Source: Clostridiales bacterium (GTDB lineage Bacteria > Bacillota > Clostridia > Lachnospirales > Lachnospiraceae). Taken from it: DNA of 41,564 bases. A program made the translations under genes and the position numbers. The notes beneath the pieces are model-generated. The model saw only the letters and a list, made by a program, of their open reading frames with translations, did not search any database and was not told where the DNA came from. This document shows, in pieces, positions 24,436 through 32,783 of the stretch (position 1 is its first letter; every line of letters begins with the position of its first letter). The stretch lies in contig JAHYZV010000013.1 in NCBI GenBank assembly GCA_019424245.1, forward strand, positions 1 to 41,564, written 5' to 3'.

Positions 24436-25089
24436 ATGTATATTGAATTGAAAAACGTATCTAAGAAAATTAAAGGCATTGATATTCTTGATGATGTCAG
24501 CATTAGAATGGAATCTGGAAAGATATATGGTTTCAGGGGAAAGAATGGAAGTGGTAAGACAATGCTTATGCGTGCAATAGCAGGTCTTATCAAGGTTACA
24601 GGAACAGTTGATATTGATGGGAAGATATTAGGAAAAGATGAAATGTTTCCGCCAAGCATAGGTATTCTTATAGAGAATCCGTCATTTATAAGTAATTATA
24701 CTGGGTTTGAGAATCTAAAGACTCTTGCTTCAATCAGAGAAAGAATTGATGATAACAAGATAAGACAGACACTTACTGAGGTTGGGCTTGAACCGGATGA
24801 TAAGAGAACATTTAAAAAGTATTCATTAGGTATGAAACAAAGACTCGGTATAGCGGCTGCGATAATGGAAGATCCAGATATTATTATTCTTGATGAACCG
24901 ATTAATGCGCTTGATGATTCAGGAACTGAGCAGGTAAGGCAGATTCTTATGAAACATAAGCAAAGAGGGGCACTCATTATTATTGCATGTCATGATGCTG
25001 ATGAACTGGAATTCCTGTCAGATGAGATTATTGAGATAGCAGAAGGAAAAATACAACCAAAGAAAGATAAGAAAAGCAATAAGCAGTAA
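24436..25089 (+). CDS. ABC transporter ATP-binding protein
   Basis: A 217-residue ATPase with Walker A GKNGSGKT (residues 35-42), signature YSLGMKQRLGIAAA, Walker B IIILDEPINALDD and switch histidine ACHDADE. The signature reads LGMKQ rather than LSGGQ, common in the lantibiotic-immunity/DRI-type export ATPases. The frame is open from 24334, inside the permease gene, but GGAGGAG at 24424-24430 places the start at ATG 24436. It is the only ATPase of the cassette, so it must energise all three permeases if they are all transport subunits. A bidirectional terminator follows. Confidence 0.93.
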   Translation: MYIELKNVSKKIKGIDILDDVSIRMESGKIYGFRGKNGSGKTMLMRAIAGLIKVTGTVDIDGKILGKDEMFPPSIGILIENPSFISNYTGFENLKTLASIRERIDDNKIRQTLTEVGLEPDDKRTFKKYSLGMKQRLGIAAAIMEDPDIIILDEPINALDDSGTEQVRQILMKHKQRGALIIIACHDADELEFLSDEIIEIAEGKIQPKKDKKSNKQ

Positions 25090-25094
25090 AAAAT

Positions 25095-25148
25095 AAGTTC
25101 CTGCAGTATCCAGTGTTTCTGGCACAATGGAAACTGCAGGAACTTTTT
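25095..25148. terminator. Bidirectional terminator after the ABC cassette
   Basis: AAGTTCCTGCAGT at 25095-25107 pairs perfectly with its complement at 25133-25145; a T-run follows on the + strand and the A-run at 25089-25094 gives a T-run on the minus strand. It closes the cassette and the small minus-strand gene. Confidence 0.9.
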
Positions 25149-25149
25149 G

Positions 25150-25272
25150 TTAATCTTCGTCGTTAATATCTTTCTGTGCAACAGCAGCAGCTATAACTGA
25201 TATGATAACCACAGCAGCAATAATAGCAACTGCAACACCTATAATTGGTCCGATGAATAACATAAAACTCAT
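25150..25272 (-). CDS. 40-residue single-span membrane protein
   Basis: A short gene: 40 residues, start ATG at 25272-25270, stop at 25152-25150. One long hydrophobic helix (about residues 3-32, with IIGVAVAIIAAVVIISVIAA) is followed by the acidic tail QKDINDED. AGAGGTG lies about 8 bases before the start and a near-consensus promoter is at 25308-25336, while a terminator follows directly, so it is a complete transcription unit of its own. I do not recognise a family. The promoter lies within 5 bases of the end of the 1416-residue gene, so read-through from that gene is also possible. Confidence 0.7.
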   Translation of the reverse strand: MSFMLFIGPIIGVAVAIIAAVVIISVIAAAVAQKDINDED

Positions 25273-25307
25273 AACATTACACCTCTTCGAACATATTTAT
25301 TATATCC

Positions 25308-25336
25308 ATTATATATCGGTTTTATAATATGTACAA
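25308..25336 (-). promoter_or_regulatory. Promoter of the 40-residue membrane protein
   Basis: On the minus strand TTGTAC (25336-25331), a 17-bp spacer, and a perfect TATAAT (25313-25308), about 36 bases before the start codon. Confidence 0.7.
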
Positions 25337-25340
25337 GCAA

Positions 25341-28300
25341 TTAAGCGTCTTTTTTAGATTCTTTTTCTTCTTTAGCAAGGTTTTTGTTAGCAGTTGAAAG
25401 CATAAGCTTGATTCTGTTTAACTGGTTAACTTCGGAAGCACCAGGATCATAATCTACAGCAATTATGTTAGCTTCAGGATATGCTGCACGAAGCTCTTTG
25501 ATAACTCCCTTTCCTACAATGTGGTTAGGCAGACATGCAAATGGCTGACAGCATACGATATTGCCTACACCATGATGGATAAGCTCAATCATTTCACCGG
25601 TAAGAAGCCAGCCTTCACCAGTCTGATTGCCAAGTGATACGAAGTCTTTAGCGTAATTGGCTGTCTCACTAATCTTAGATGGAGCATCGAATCTCTTGCT
25701 TTCTGCAAGTGCCTTGGTTCCAGCCTTTCTGAAGGTTTCAAGTATCTTTATAAGTGTACTTGAAAGAATAGCACCCTTCTTAGGTGTCTTTAATAATTCA
25801 TGCTTATATGTTGAATTCTGCATACAGTAGAGAAGGAATCCCATAAGGTCAGGCATAACAGCCTCAGCACCTTCTGCCTCAAGTAATTCAATAATGTGGT
25901 TGTTAGCAGCAGGCATGAACTTAACAAGAATCTCTCCAACAACACCAACTCTAGGCTTCTTGATATCCTTAAGCGGGATATTATCAAAGTCCTTAACAAT
26001 AGCACGGAGATTCTTATTGAATTCTTTCATATGAACCTTATTTTTAGTAAGCTGTTCAATGCAGACCTTCTTCCATTTTTCATGAAGTGCATTAACTGAA
26101 CCAGGAACTGCCTCGTAAGGTCTTGTACGGTATACAACATTCATGAATATATCACCATATTCAACAGCCATCATAGCTTTCTTAAGCATTGGTATGTCAT
26201 AGCTGAAGCCTGGATTAGATTCAAGTCCCTGTGCACTAAGTGAGATTACAGGAACATCTGGAATACCAGCCTTTATAAGTGCTCTTCTGATGAATCCGAT
26301 ATAGTTGGAAGCACGGCATCCACCACCTGTCTGTGACATAATAACAGCAGTTCTTGAAAGGTCGTATTTGCCTGAAAGAAGGGCGTTCATAATCTGTCCG
26401 ACTACCATAAGTGAAGGGTAGCATGCGTCGTTATTAACATATTTAAGACCTACATCTACTGATGACTTGTTGTCGTTCTCAAGGACTTCAATATTGTAGC
26501 CACATGAATTAAGGGCAGGACCTAATATGTCAAAATGTATTGGTGACATCTGAGGGCAGAGAATTGTGTAATTCTTTCTCATATCTTCAGTAAACTGTAC
26601 TCTGTGGTAGGCAGATGACTGAATCTTTCTCTGGTAGTTCTTCTGTTCACGTACTCTTAAAGCAGCGATTAGTGAACGTACTCTGATTCTTGCAGCACCA
26701 AGGTTATTAACCTCATCAATCTTAAGTACTGTATATATCTTTCCAGACTTAGTAAGTATATCGTTGACAGCGTCAGTAGTAACGGCATCAAGACCGCATC
26801 CAAATGAATTGAGCTGGATAAGGTCGAGATTATCTACAGTCTTTACATAGTTAGCAGCAGCGTAAAGTCTTGAATGGTACATCCACTGGTCAAGAATGAT
26901 AAGAGGTCTTTCAACTGTTCCTAAATGTGCAACACTGTCTTCTGTAAGTACAGCAAGTCCGTATGAATTAATAAGTTCAGGAATACCGTGGTTTACTTCA
27001 GGGTCAACATGGTAAGGACGGCCGGCAAGTACAATACCACGCTTTCCGGTTTCGTTAAGGTAAGCGATTACTTCTTCACCTTTATTTCTGACATCCTGTC
27101 TGCAAGCCATCATTTCATCCCATCCGGCTTTGACAGCAGACTTAATCTCTGCGGCAGGAATGTATGATGAGAATTCCTCAACGAGTCTTTTTGATATCTT
27201 CTCCTCACTTTCAAATGACATGAAAGGATTTCTGAAATCTATATTTTCTGACTTAAGTTCTTCTACATTATTCTTAATGTTCTCAGCATATGAAGTAACG
27301 ATAGGGCAGTTATAATGGTTGTTAGTGCCTTCATATTCGTTGTGTTCATAAGGTACACAAGGATAGAAGATGAATTTAACACCATGCTTAATAAGCCACA
27401 TGATATGTCCATGTGCGAGCTTTGCAGGATAACACTCTGACTCTGATGGAATTGACTCAATACCTAATTCGTAAAGCTTGTGGCTTGACTGAGGTGAGAG
27501 TACAACCCTGTATCCGAGTTTTGTGAAAAATGTATACCAGAACGGATAGTTCTCATACATGTTAAGAACTCTTGGAATACCTACAGTGCCTCTTACAGCC
27601 TTTTCTTCAGAGAGAGGCTCATAGTCAAAGAGTCTGTGGAACTTATAATCGAAAAGGTTAGGAAGCTTTTCCTTGTTCTTCTCTTTACCAAGTCCACGTT
27701 CACATCTGTTACCTGTAATAAACTGTCTGCCGCCAGAGAATTTATTAATTGTAAGGTGACAGCTGTTAGTACATCCCTTACATCTTGTAAGCTTTGTTTC
27801 ATATGTAAGAGAGTTAATCTTATCTATAGAAAGCATAGATGATTCTGATATACCGTCATATCTTTCTCTTGCTATAAGAGCAGCACCAAAAGCCCCCATT
27901 ATACCAGCGATATCAGGTCTGATTGCTTGAACGCCTGTAATCTTCTCAAAACTTCTAAGAACTGCATCGTTGTAGAATGTACCACCCTGAACAACGATAT
28001 GCTTACCTAAATCATCAGGGTCAGAAATCTTGATAACCTTGTATAAAGCATTTTTAATAACAGAATAAGCAAGTCCGGCAGAGATATCTGCAACTTCAGC
28101 ACCTTCCTTCTGAGCCTGCTTAACCTTGGAATTCATGAATACTGTACAACGTGTTCCTAAGTCAATAGGGTGGTTCGCAAATAATGCAGCCTTGGCAAAG
28201 TCCTGAACTGTGAAGTTGAGGGATTTTGCAAATGTTTCTATGAATGAACCACATCCTGATGAACATGCTTCGTTAAGCTGGACTGAATCTACAGTCTGGT

Positions 28301-29591
28301 TCTTAATCTTGATACATTTCATATCCTGTCCACCAATATCGATTATACAGTCTACTTCAGGGTCAAAGAAAGCAGCAGCGTAGAAATGTGACACTGTCTC
28401 AACTTCTCCCTCATCTAACATAAGAGCCGACTTGATAAGTGCTTCGCCATAACCTGTTGAACATGACTGTACAATCTTGGCTTCTGGTGGAAGCAGCGTA
28501 TATATCTCTTTAATAGCTTTAATTGTTGTAGCAAGTGGTGAACCGTTATTGCTTGAGTAGAATGAGTAAAGAAGATTACCGTCTTCATCAACTAAAGCAA
28601 CCTTTGTTGTTGTTGAACCTGCATCAATTCCGAGATAGCAGTTGCCCTTGTAAGATGCGATATCAGCAGTCTTAACATGATGAGAACTGTGACGCTTTGT
28701 GAATTCATCATATGCAAACTGGTTCTCAAAAAGAGGTTCCATACGTTCAACCTCGAACTCAAGCTTAATCTTTCCTTTAAGTCTTGCGATAATGTCTTCT
28801 ACAGGAACACATACATTTTCACTGTAATTCATTGCTGAACCAACAGCAGCAAATAAGTGTGAATGGTCAGGAGCAATGATTTCATCCGGACCTAAGCTTA
28901 ATGTACGGATAAATGCCTGTCTTAACTCTGATAAGAAATGAAGTGGTCCGCCTAAGAATGCAACATTACCACGGATTGGTTTACCACATGCAAGACCACT
29001 TATTGTCTGGTTTACAACAGCCTGGAATATAGATGCAGAAAGGTCTTCCTTAGTTGCACCTTCATTGATAAGAGGCTGGATATCAGTCTTGGCAAATACA
29101 CCACATCTTGCGGCAATAGGGTATATTGACTTATAGTTCTTGGCATATTCATTAAGTCCCATTGCGTCTGTCTGTAACAGAGTTGCCATCTGGTCAATGA
29201 AAGAACCTGTACCGCCGGCACATATTCCGTTCATTCTCTGGTCAATACCGTTAGTAAAGTAGATAATCTTAGCATCCTCACCACCAAGCTCGATTGCAAC
29301 ATCACACTGTGGAGCATAATCCTGAAGGGCAGTAGACACGGCTACTACCTCCTGTGTGAATGGTACTTCTAAATGTTTGGCAAGAGTAAGTCCGCCTGAA
29401 CCTGTGATAACAGGATATACTTCAAACTCACCAAGTTCTGTCACTGCCTTTTCAAGAAGTGACTGGAGAGTTTCCTGGATATTCGCAAAATGCCTTTCAT
29501 AATCAGAAAATAAAATATTATTATTATCATCTAAAACAGCGATTTTTACAGTTGTTGATCCAATATCAATACCTAATTTGAATTTCTTCAT
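25341..29591 (-). CDS. Giant acyl-CoA dehydratase activase-like protein (two BcrA/BadF ATPase domains)
   Basis: A 1416-residue cytoplasmic protein. Domain 1 (about 1-260) and domain 2 (about 317-580) are both ASKHA ATPases of the BcrA/BadF/HgdC type: GIDIGSTTVKIAV and GIDAGSTTTKVALV for ATP, and cluster-binding cysteines in NGICAGGTGSF/ARCGVF and EACSSGCGSF/GTRCTVF. After a KGCTNSC motif comes a DUF2229-like region (about 660-900), and the C-terminal third resembles the 2-hydroxyacyl-CoA dehydratase (HgdB-like) fold, including NNDACYPSLMVVGQ. Known activases reduce a dehydratase by ATP-driven electron transfer; this fused form is widespread in Clostridia but its substrate is unknown. No dehydratase subunit genes are adjacent. 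Its leader is unusual (see 29600-29732). Confidence 0.9.
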   Translation of the reverse strand: MKKFKLGIDIGSTTVKIAVLDDNNNILFSDYERHFANIQETLQSLLEKAVTELGEFEVYPVITGSGGLTLAKHLEVPFTQEVVAVSTALQDYAPQCDVAIELGGEDAKIIYFTNGIDQRMNGICAGGTGSFIDQMATLLQTDAMGLNEYAKNYKSIYPIAARCGVFAKTDIQPLINEGATKEDLSASIFQAVVNQTISGLACGKPIRGNVAFLGGPLHFLSELRQAFIRTLSLGPDEIIAPDHSHLFAAVGSAMNYSENVCVPVEDIIARLKGKIKLEFEVERMEPLFENQFAYDEFTKRHSSHHVKTADIASYKGNCYLGIDAGSTTTKVALVDEDGNLLYSFYSSNNGSPLATTIKAIKEIYTLLPPEAKIVQSCSTGYGEALIKSALMLDEGEVETVSHFYAAAFFDPEVDCIIDIGGQDMKCIKIKNQTVDSVQLNEACSSGCGSFIETFAKSLNFTVQDFAKAALFANHPIDLGTRCTVFMNSKVKQAQKEGAEVADISAGLAYSVIKNALYKVIKISDPDDLGKHIVVQGGTFYNDAVLRSFEKITGVQAIRPDIAGIMGAFGAALIARERYDGISESSMLSIDKINSLTYETKLTRCKGCTNSCHLTINKFSGGRQFITGNRCERGLGKEKNKEKLPNLFDYKFHRLFDYEPLSEEKAVRGTVGIPRVLNMYENYPFWYTFFTKLGYRVVLSPQSSHKLYELGIESIPSESECYPAKLAHGHIMWLIKHGVKFIFYPCVPYEHNEYEGTNNHYNCPIVTSYAENIKNNVEELKSENIDFRNPFMSFESEEKISKRLVEEFSSYIPAAEIKSAVKAGWDEMMACRQDVRNKGEEVIAYLNETGKRGIVLAGRPYHVDPEVNHGIPELINSYGLAVLTEDSVAHLGTVERPLIILDQWMYHSRLYAAANYVKTVDNLDLIQLNSFGCGLDAVTTDAVNDILTKSGKIYTVLKIDEVNNLGAARIRVRSLIAALRVREQKNYQRKIQSSAYHRVQFTEDMRKNYTILCPQMSPIHFDILGPALNSCGYNIEVLENDNKSSVDVGLKYVNNDACYPSLMVVGQIMNALLSGKYDLSRTAVIMSQTGGGCRASNYIGFIRRALIKAGIPDVPVISLSAQGLESNPGFSYDIPMLKKAMMAVEYGDIFMNVVYRTRPYEAVPGSVNALHEKWKKVCIEQLTKNKVHMKEFNKNLRAIVKDFDNIPLKDIKKPRVGVVGEILVKFMPAANNHIIELLEAEGAEAVMPDLMGFLLYCMQNSTYKHELLKTPKKGAILSSTLIKILETFRKAGTKALAESKRFDAPSKISETANYAKDFVSLGNQTGEGWLLTGEMIELIHHGVGNIVCCQPFACLPNHIVGKGVIKELRAAYPEANIIAVDYDPGASEVNQLNRIKLMLSTANKNLAKEEKESKKDA

Positions 29592-29599
29592 AACCTAAT

Positions 29600-29618
29600 A
29601 CAGCTGCAGCTGTCCTCC
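29600..29618 (-). promoter_or_regulatory. Ribosome site separated from its start by a small hairpin
   Basis: On the minus strand GGAGG (29618-29614) is 22 bases before the ATG, far too distant. Between them lies the perfect palindrome ACAGCTGCAGCTGT (29613-29600), able to fold as a 5-bp stem with a TGCA loop. If folded, the remaining distance to the ATG is 8 bases, the optimum. Confidence 0.6.
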
Positions 29619-29645
29619 TTAATATAAATATACAAAAGTTACCAA

Positions 29646-29696
29646 TTACATAGTGACTTTGGCGAAAAAACGCAGAATATGTCATTTTCTATGCAA
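29646..29696 (-). other. Structured 5' leader stem-loop of the activase-like gene
   Basis: On the minus strand TTGCATAG (29696-29689) pairs with CTATGTAA (29653-29646) with one G-U pair; nested inside are TGAC/GTCA (29684-29681 with 29657-29654) and GCG/CGC around a T6 loop. The predicted transcript starts near 29697, so this stem-loop would form its extreme 5' end. Confidence 0.5.
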
Positions 29697-29703
29697 CTCA
29701 TGC

Positions 29704-29732
29704 ATTATAGAGTAAAATGGAATAAATTTCAA
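29704..29732 (-). promoter_or_regulatory. Promoter of the activase-like gene
   Basis: On the minus strand TTGAAA (29732-29727), a 17-bp spacer and a perfect TATAAT (29709-29704). This predicts a leader of about 105 bases. The 315-base gap 29592-29906 thus holds two divergent promoters and this leader; nothing else is seen in it. Confidence 0.75.
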
Positions 29733-29815
29733 TATTAATAGGAAATAATAAAATAGCTTTAATTATTTATTGTAGATATTTTTATTAAAATTTAAGAACT
29801 TAAGAGTAAGTTTAA

Positions 29816-29845
29816 TTGACATCATATTGTTTTGTTTATTATAAT
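29816..29845 (+). promoter_or_regulatory. Promoter of the rhomboid-like gene
   Basis: A perfect TTGACA at 29816-29821, an 18-bp spacer and a perfect TATAAT at 29840-29845, about 60 bases before the start codon. Confidence 0.8.
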
Positions 29846-29906
29846 TTCTTGTATATGATTATGAATTATTAGTCTGTAACATGTGTAAGACTGAAAGGAA
29901 CATTTT

Positions 29907-30926
29907 ATGAACTGGTTTGCTAAATTTGAGAAAAAATTCTCTAAGTATGCGATTAAGAATCTTATGTTTTATATCATTGTCCTTTATGCAATAGGATTTG
30001 TGATGAATACATTTTTTAATGGATTATATGACGCATATTTTTCACTTGATTTTGCTATGATTTTCAAAGGACAGGTATGGAGACTCGTCACATTTATATT
30101 ACAACCGCCTTCTAACAGCATAATATTTGTGGTATTTGTGCTGTATTTCTACTATCTGATTGGTTCGGTACTTGAAAGAATATGGGGCTCGTTCAGATTT
30201 AATGTATACTTCTTCACAGGAGTTATCCTTAATATACTTGCATCACTTATTATCTATCTTATATGGGGATTAAGCTTTAAGTTAAGTACGAATTATATAA
30301 ACCTTGCGTTGTTCATGGCATTCGCTATGGAGCAGCCGGATATGGAGGTTTTATTATTCTTCATTATCCCAATCAAGATTAAATGGATGGCAATACTTGA
30401 TGCTGTAATATTCGGAATTACTATAGTATTCGGATATCTTGTGCCTTTTCTTCCAAGAAATGTATGGTACAGCCTGTATGTAGCAGGTTTCCTTGCACCA
30501 TCAGCAATTATGTGTTATGCCAACGCAACGGCGGCACTTGTGTCAATGCTGAATTTCATAATATTCTTCTTCCTGTACAAGAAAGGCCCTGCAAAGAGCA
30601 GTACACAGAGAAACTTCGACAAAGCAATGAGAACAGCAAAGAAAGCACAGCAGAACGCCAGAAAAGACTATTGGCAGCAGAATAGTGGCAACAATCAGGG
30701 CAATGGTGGCACATATGGGACAGCATCATCAGATAACAGAACACAACAAAGTCAGGCACAACACGCGAAGCGCGGCGTGCCGAAGCACAGATGTGCAGTA
30801 TGCGGAAGGACGGAACTTGACGATGAAAATCTCACATTCAGATTCTGTTCAAAATGCGCCGGCAACTACGAATACTGTTCAGACCACTTATATACCCACA
30901 TCCATGTAACTGGTGATAAACAGTAA
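29907..30926 (+). CDS. Rhomboid-fold membrane protein without protease motif, with zinc ribbon
   Basis: A 339-residue protein with six or so transmembrane helices in residues 18-225, a Gln/Asn/Ala-rich cytoplasmic linker (about 230-290), and a C-terminal zinc-ribbon-like domain with CAVC, CSKC and further Cys/His in EYCSDHLYTHIH. The membrane part follows the rhomboid plan: GQVWRLVTFIL in the loop after helix 1 and GSVLERIWGSFRFNVYF after helix 2. The catalytic GxSG expected in helix 4 is absent (NLALFMAFAMEQ instead) and no paired histidine is seen, so it is a pseudoprotease of the derlin/iRhom kind in architecture; a chaperone or adaptor role is inference. AAAGGA at 29894-29899 precedes the start. 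Confidence 0.75.
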   Translation: MNWFAKFEKKFSKYAIKNLMFYIIVLYAIGFVMNTFFNGLYDAYFSLDFAMIFKGQVWRLVTFILQPPSNSIIFVVFVLYFYYLIGSVLERIWGSFRFNVYFFTGVILNILASLIIYLIWGLSFKLSTNYINLALFMAFAMEQPDMEVLLFFIIPIKIKWMAILDAVIFGITIVFGYLVPFLPRNVWYSLYVAGFLAPSAIMCYANATAALVSMLNFIIFFFLYKKGPAKSSTQRNFDKAMRTAKKAQQNARKDYWQQNSGNNQGNGGTYGTASSDNRTQQSQAQHAKRGVPKHRCAVCGRTELDDENLTFRFCSKCAGNYEYCSDHLYTHIHVTGDKQ

Positions 30927-30932
30927 CCAGCC

Positions 30933-31166
30933 GGGGTAGAAGTGTAAGCAAAGAGAAACAGGGATGGTGTCAGAATTGAATTTTCTGAGTTGTGTGGGAG
31001 TTAAAGCCAGAGTTTGCGAAGCGCAGTTCAAAAAATCGCGTTCAAGCGAAGCGCGTTGATTTTTTGAACAAAAAAGCGAAGCAAAAACTGGCTTTTACTT
31101 CCACTAAACGAAGAAACCTGAAAGACTGACACCGTCCCTGTCTCTCTTTGCGTATCCTTCCACCCC
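30933..31166. repeat. 234-bp imperfect inverted repeat element
   Basis: The two halves pair almost end to end. Outer arms: GGGGT/ACCCC and GAAG/CTTC, then GCAAAGAGA (30948-30956) with 31143-31151, ACAGGGA (30958-30964) with 31135-31141, and GGTGTCAG (30966-30973) with 31126-31133. Inner arms: TTAAAGCCAG around 31001-31010 with its near complement at about 31088-31097, and GTTCAAAAAATC with GATTTTTTGAAC. GCGAAGCGC recurs inside. It fills the gap between the rhomboid-like gene and the pyk promoter, and has no ORF. It resembles a MITE or a long structured RNA; it may also end transcription of the upstream gene. Confidence 0.7.
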
Positions 31167-31200
31167 CTAAAAAGCTTGTTAAATAAAAAACTTAGTTGAT

Positions 31201-31228
31201 TTGACACGCAAATATGTTATTATATTGT
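31201..31228 (+). promoter_or_regulatory. Promoter of pyk
   Basis: A perfect TTGACA at 31201-31206, a 16-bp spacer and TATTGT at 31223-31228, 42 bases before the start codon. An overlapping pair (TTGATT with TATTAT) is an alternative. Confidence 0.6.
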
Positions 31229-31270
31229 AGGTATGTGTTTGAAAAGATTTTAATTATTTTGGAGGAAACA

Positions 31271-32698
31271 ATGAAAAAGACTAAGATTATTTGCACAATG
31301 GGTCCTAATACTAACGACAGAAACCTTATTAAGGATCTTGCGTTAGCAGGAATGGATATTGCAAGATTTAATTTTTCTCATGGTGACCATGAGGAGCAGG
31401 CAGGAAGATTTGCCTTAATTAAAAGTGTAAGAGAAGAACTTAATATCCCTATTGCAACTCTTCTTGATACTAAGGGACCTGAGATCAGAACAGGTGCTGT
31501 TAAGGATGACAAGAAGGTTACACTTGTTGAGGGACAGAAATATACATTAACAACAAGACAGGTGCCAGCAGATGATAAGATTAATATGGTAACTTATGCA
31601 GGTCTTCCAGAAGATGTTACTACAGGTAATATTATTCTTATCGATGATGGTCTTATCGAGCTTAAGGTTGATAAGGTTGAAGGTACAGAGATTGAATGTA
31701 CAGTAATTAATGGTGGTGATCTTGGTTCTAAGAAGGGTGTTAATGTTCCTAACGTAAGCATCAGACTTCCAGGCATCACAGAGAAAGATAAGGAAGATAT
31801 CATCTTTGGTGTTGAGCAGGGATTTGATTTTATCGCAGCTTCATTTGTAAGAAATGCAGCATGTATCGAGGAAATTAAGCACCTTCTCTGGGAGCATGGT
31901 TCAGATATCCCAGTTATTGCTAAGATTGAGAATGCCGAAGGTATTGCTAATATAGATGAAATCATCAGAGTTGCTGATGGTATCATGGTAGCCCGTGGAG
32001 ATATGGGTGTTGAGATTCCTGCTGAGGAAGTTCCACACGTTCAGAAGGAAATCATCAAGAAGTGTAATGCTAAGTATAAGCCAGTTATCACAGCTACACA
32101 GATGCTTGATTCTATGATCAGAAATCCAAGACCTACAAGAGCTGAGGTTACTGATGTTGCTAACGCTATCTACGACGGAACAGATGTTGTTATGCTTAGT
32201 GGTGAGACTGCTAATGGAAAGTACCCATTAGAGGCTGTTAAGATGATGGTTAAGATTGCAGAAAGAACAGAGCAGGAGATTAAGGGACATTCAGTAGAAT
32301 ATTCTAATCTTCACAGCAAGAGAAGCATTTCAAGCGCTGTATGTAATGCTGCAGTTCAGACAGCAGATAACCTTGGAGCTAAGGCTATTATCTGTCCTAC
32401 AATTTCAGGATTTACAGCAAGACTTACATCTAAGTTAAAGCCAGAAGCTGAGATTATCGGATGCTCTCCATACGATAATGTTCTTAGAAAGATGCAGATT
32501 TACTGGGGTGTAAGACCTCTTAAGACTGCTACAGAAGCTTCTACTGATAAGATTATTGAGCATGCATTAGTAGTTTCTGAACATGCTGGATTCGTAGAAG
32601 AAGGAGATACAGTAATTGTTTCTGCTGGTATCGCTACATCTTCTGATCCTTCATCTAAGAGAGGACTTACTAACACAATGAGAGTAGTTACAATCTAG
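31271..32698 (+). CDS. pyk: Pyruvate kinase
   Basis: Last step of glycolysis: phosphoenolpyruvate plus ADP to pyruvate plus ATP. The 475-residue protein has the N-terminal KIICTMGP, the ARFNFSHGDHEE motif, DTKGPEIRTG, the active-site VARGDMGVEIPAEEVP and the ATQMLDSMI/PRPTRAEVTDVANA signature, followed by the C-terminal allosteric domain; the extra PEP-utiliser domain of Bacillus Pyk is absent. The frame is open from 31214 but GGAGGA at 31261-31266 fixes the start at ATG 31271. Codon use is more biased than the neighbours, as for a highly expressed gene. No clear terminator follows; the tyrS leader promoter lies 34 bases after the stop. Confidence 0.97.
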   Translation: MKKTKIICTMGPNTNDRNLIKDLALAGMDIARFNFSHGDHEEQAGRFALIKSVREELNIPIATLLDTKGPEIRTGAVKDDKKVTLVEGQKYTLTTRQVPADDKINMVTYAGLPEDVTTGNIILIDDGLIELKVDKVEGTEIECTVINGGDLGSKKGVNVPNVSIRLPGITEKDKEDIIFGVEQGFDFIAASFVRNAACIEEIKHLLWEHGSDIPVIAKIENAEGIANIDEIIRVADGIMVARGDMGVEIPAEEVPHVQKEIIKKCNAKYKPVITATQMLDSMIRNPRPTRAEVTDVANAIYDGTDVVMLSGETANGKYPLEAVKMMVKIAERTEQEIKGHSVEYSNLHSKRSISSAVCNAAVQTADNLGAKAIICPTISGFTARLTSKLKPEAEIIGCSPYDNVLRKMQIYWGVRPLKTATEASTDKIIEHALVVSEHAGFVEEGDTVIVSAGIATSSDPSSKRGLTNTMRVVTI

Positions 32699-32731
32699 TG
32701 TTAATTTGATACATTTGTTTCGGAATGAGGC

Positions 32732-32760
32732 TTGATTTTAATATTCTATTATGTTATAAG
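32732..32760 (+). promoter_or_regulatory. Promoter of the tyrS leader
   Basis: TTGATT at 32732-32737, a 17-bp spacer and TATAAG at 32755-32760, placing the transcript start about 20 bases before T-box stem I. Confidence 0.6.
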
Positions 32761-32783
32761 TAATACACAATTAATATTACAAA

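Noticed and set aside
30933..31166. Insertion sequence
   Set aside because: No transposase frame in or next to it; at most a non-autonomous element.
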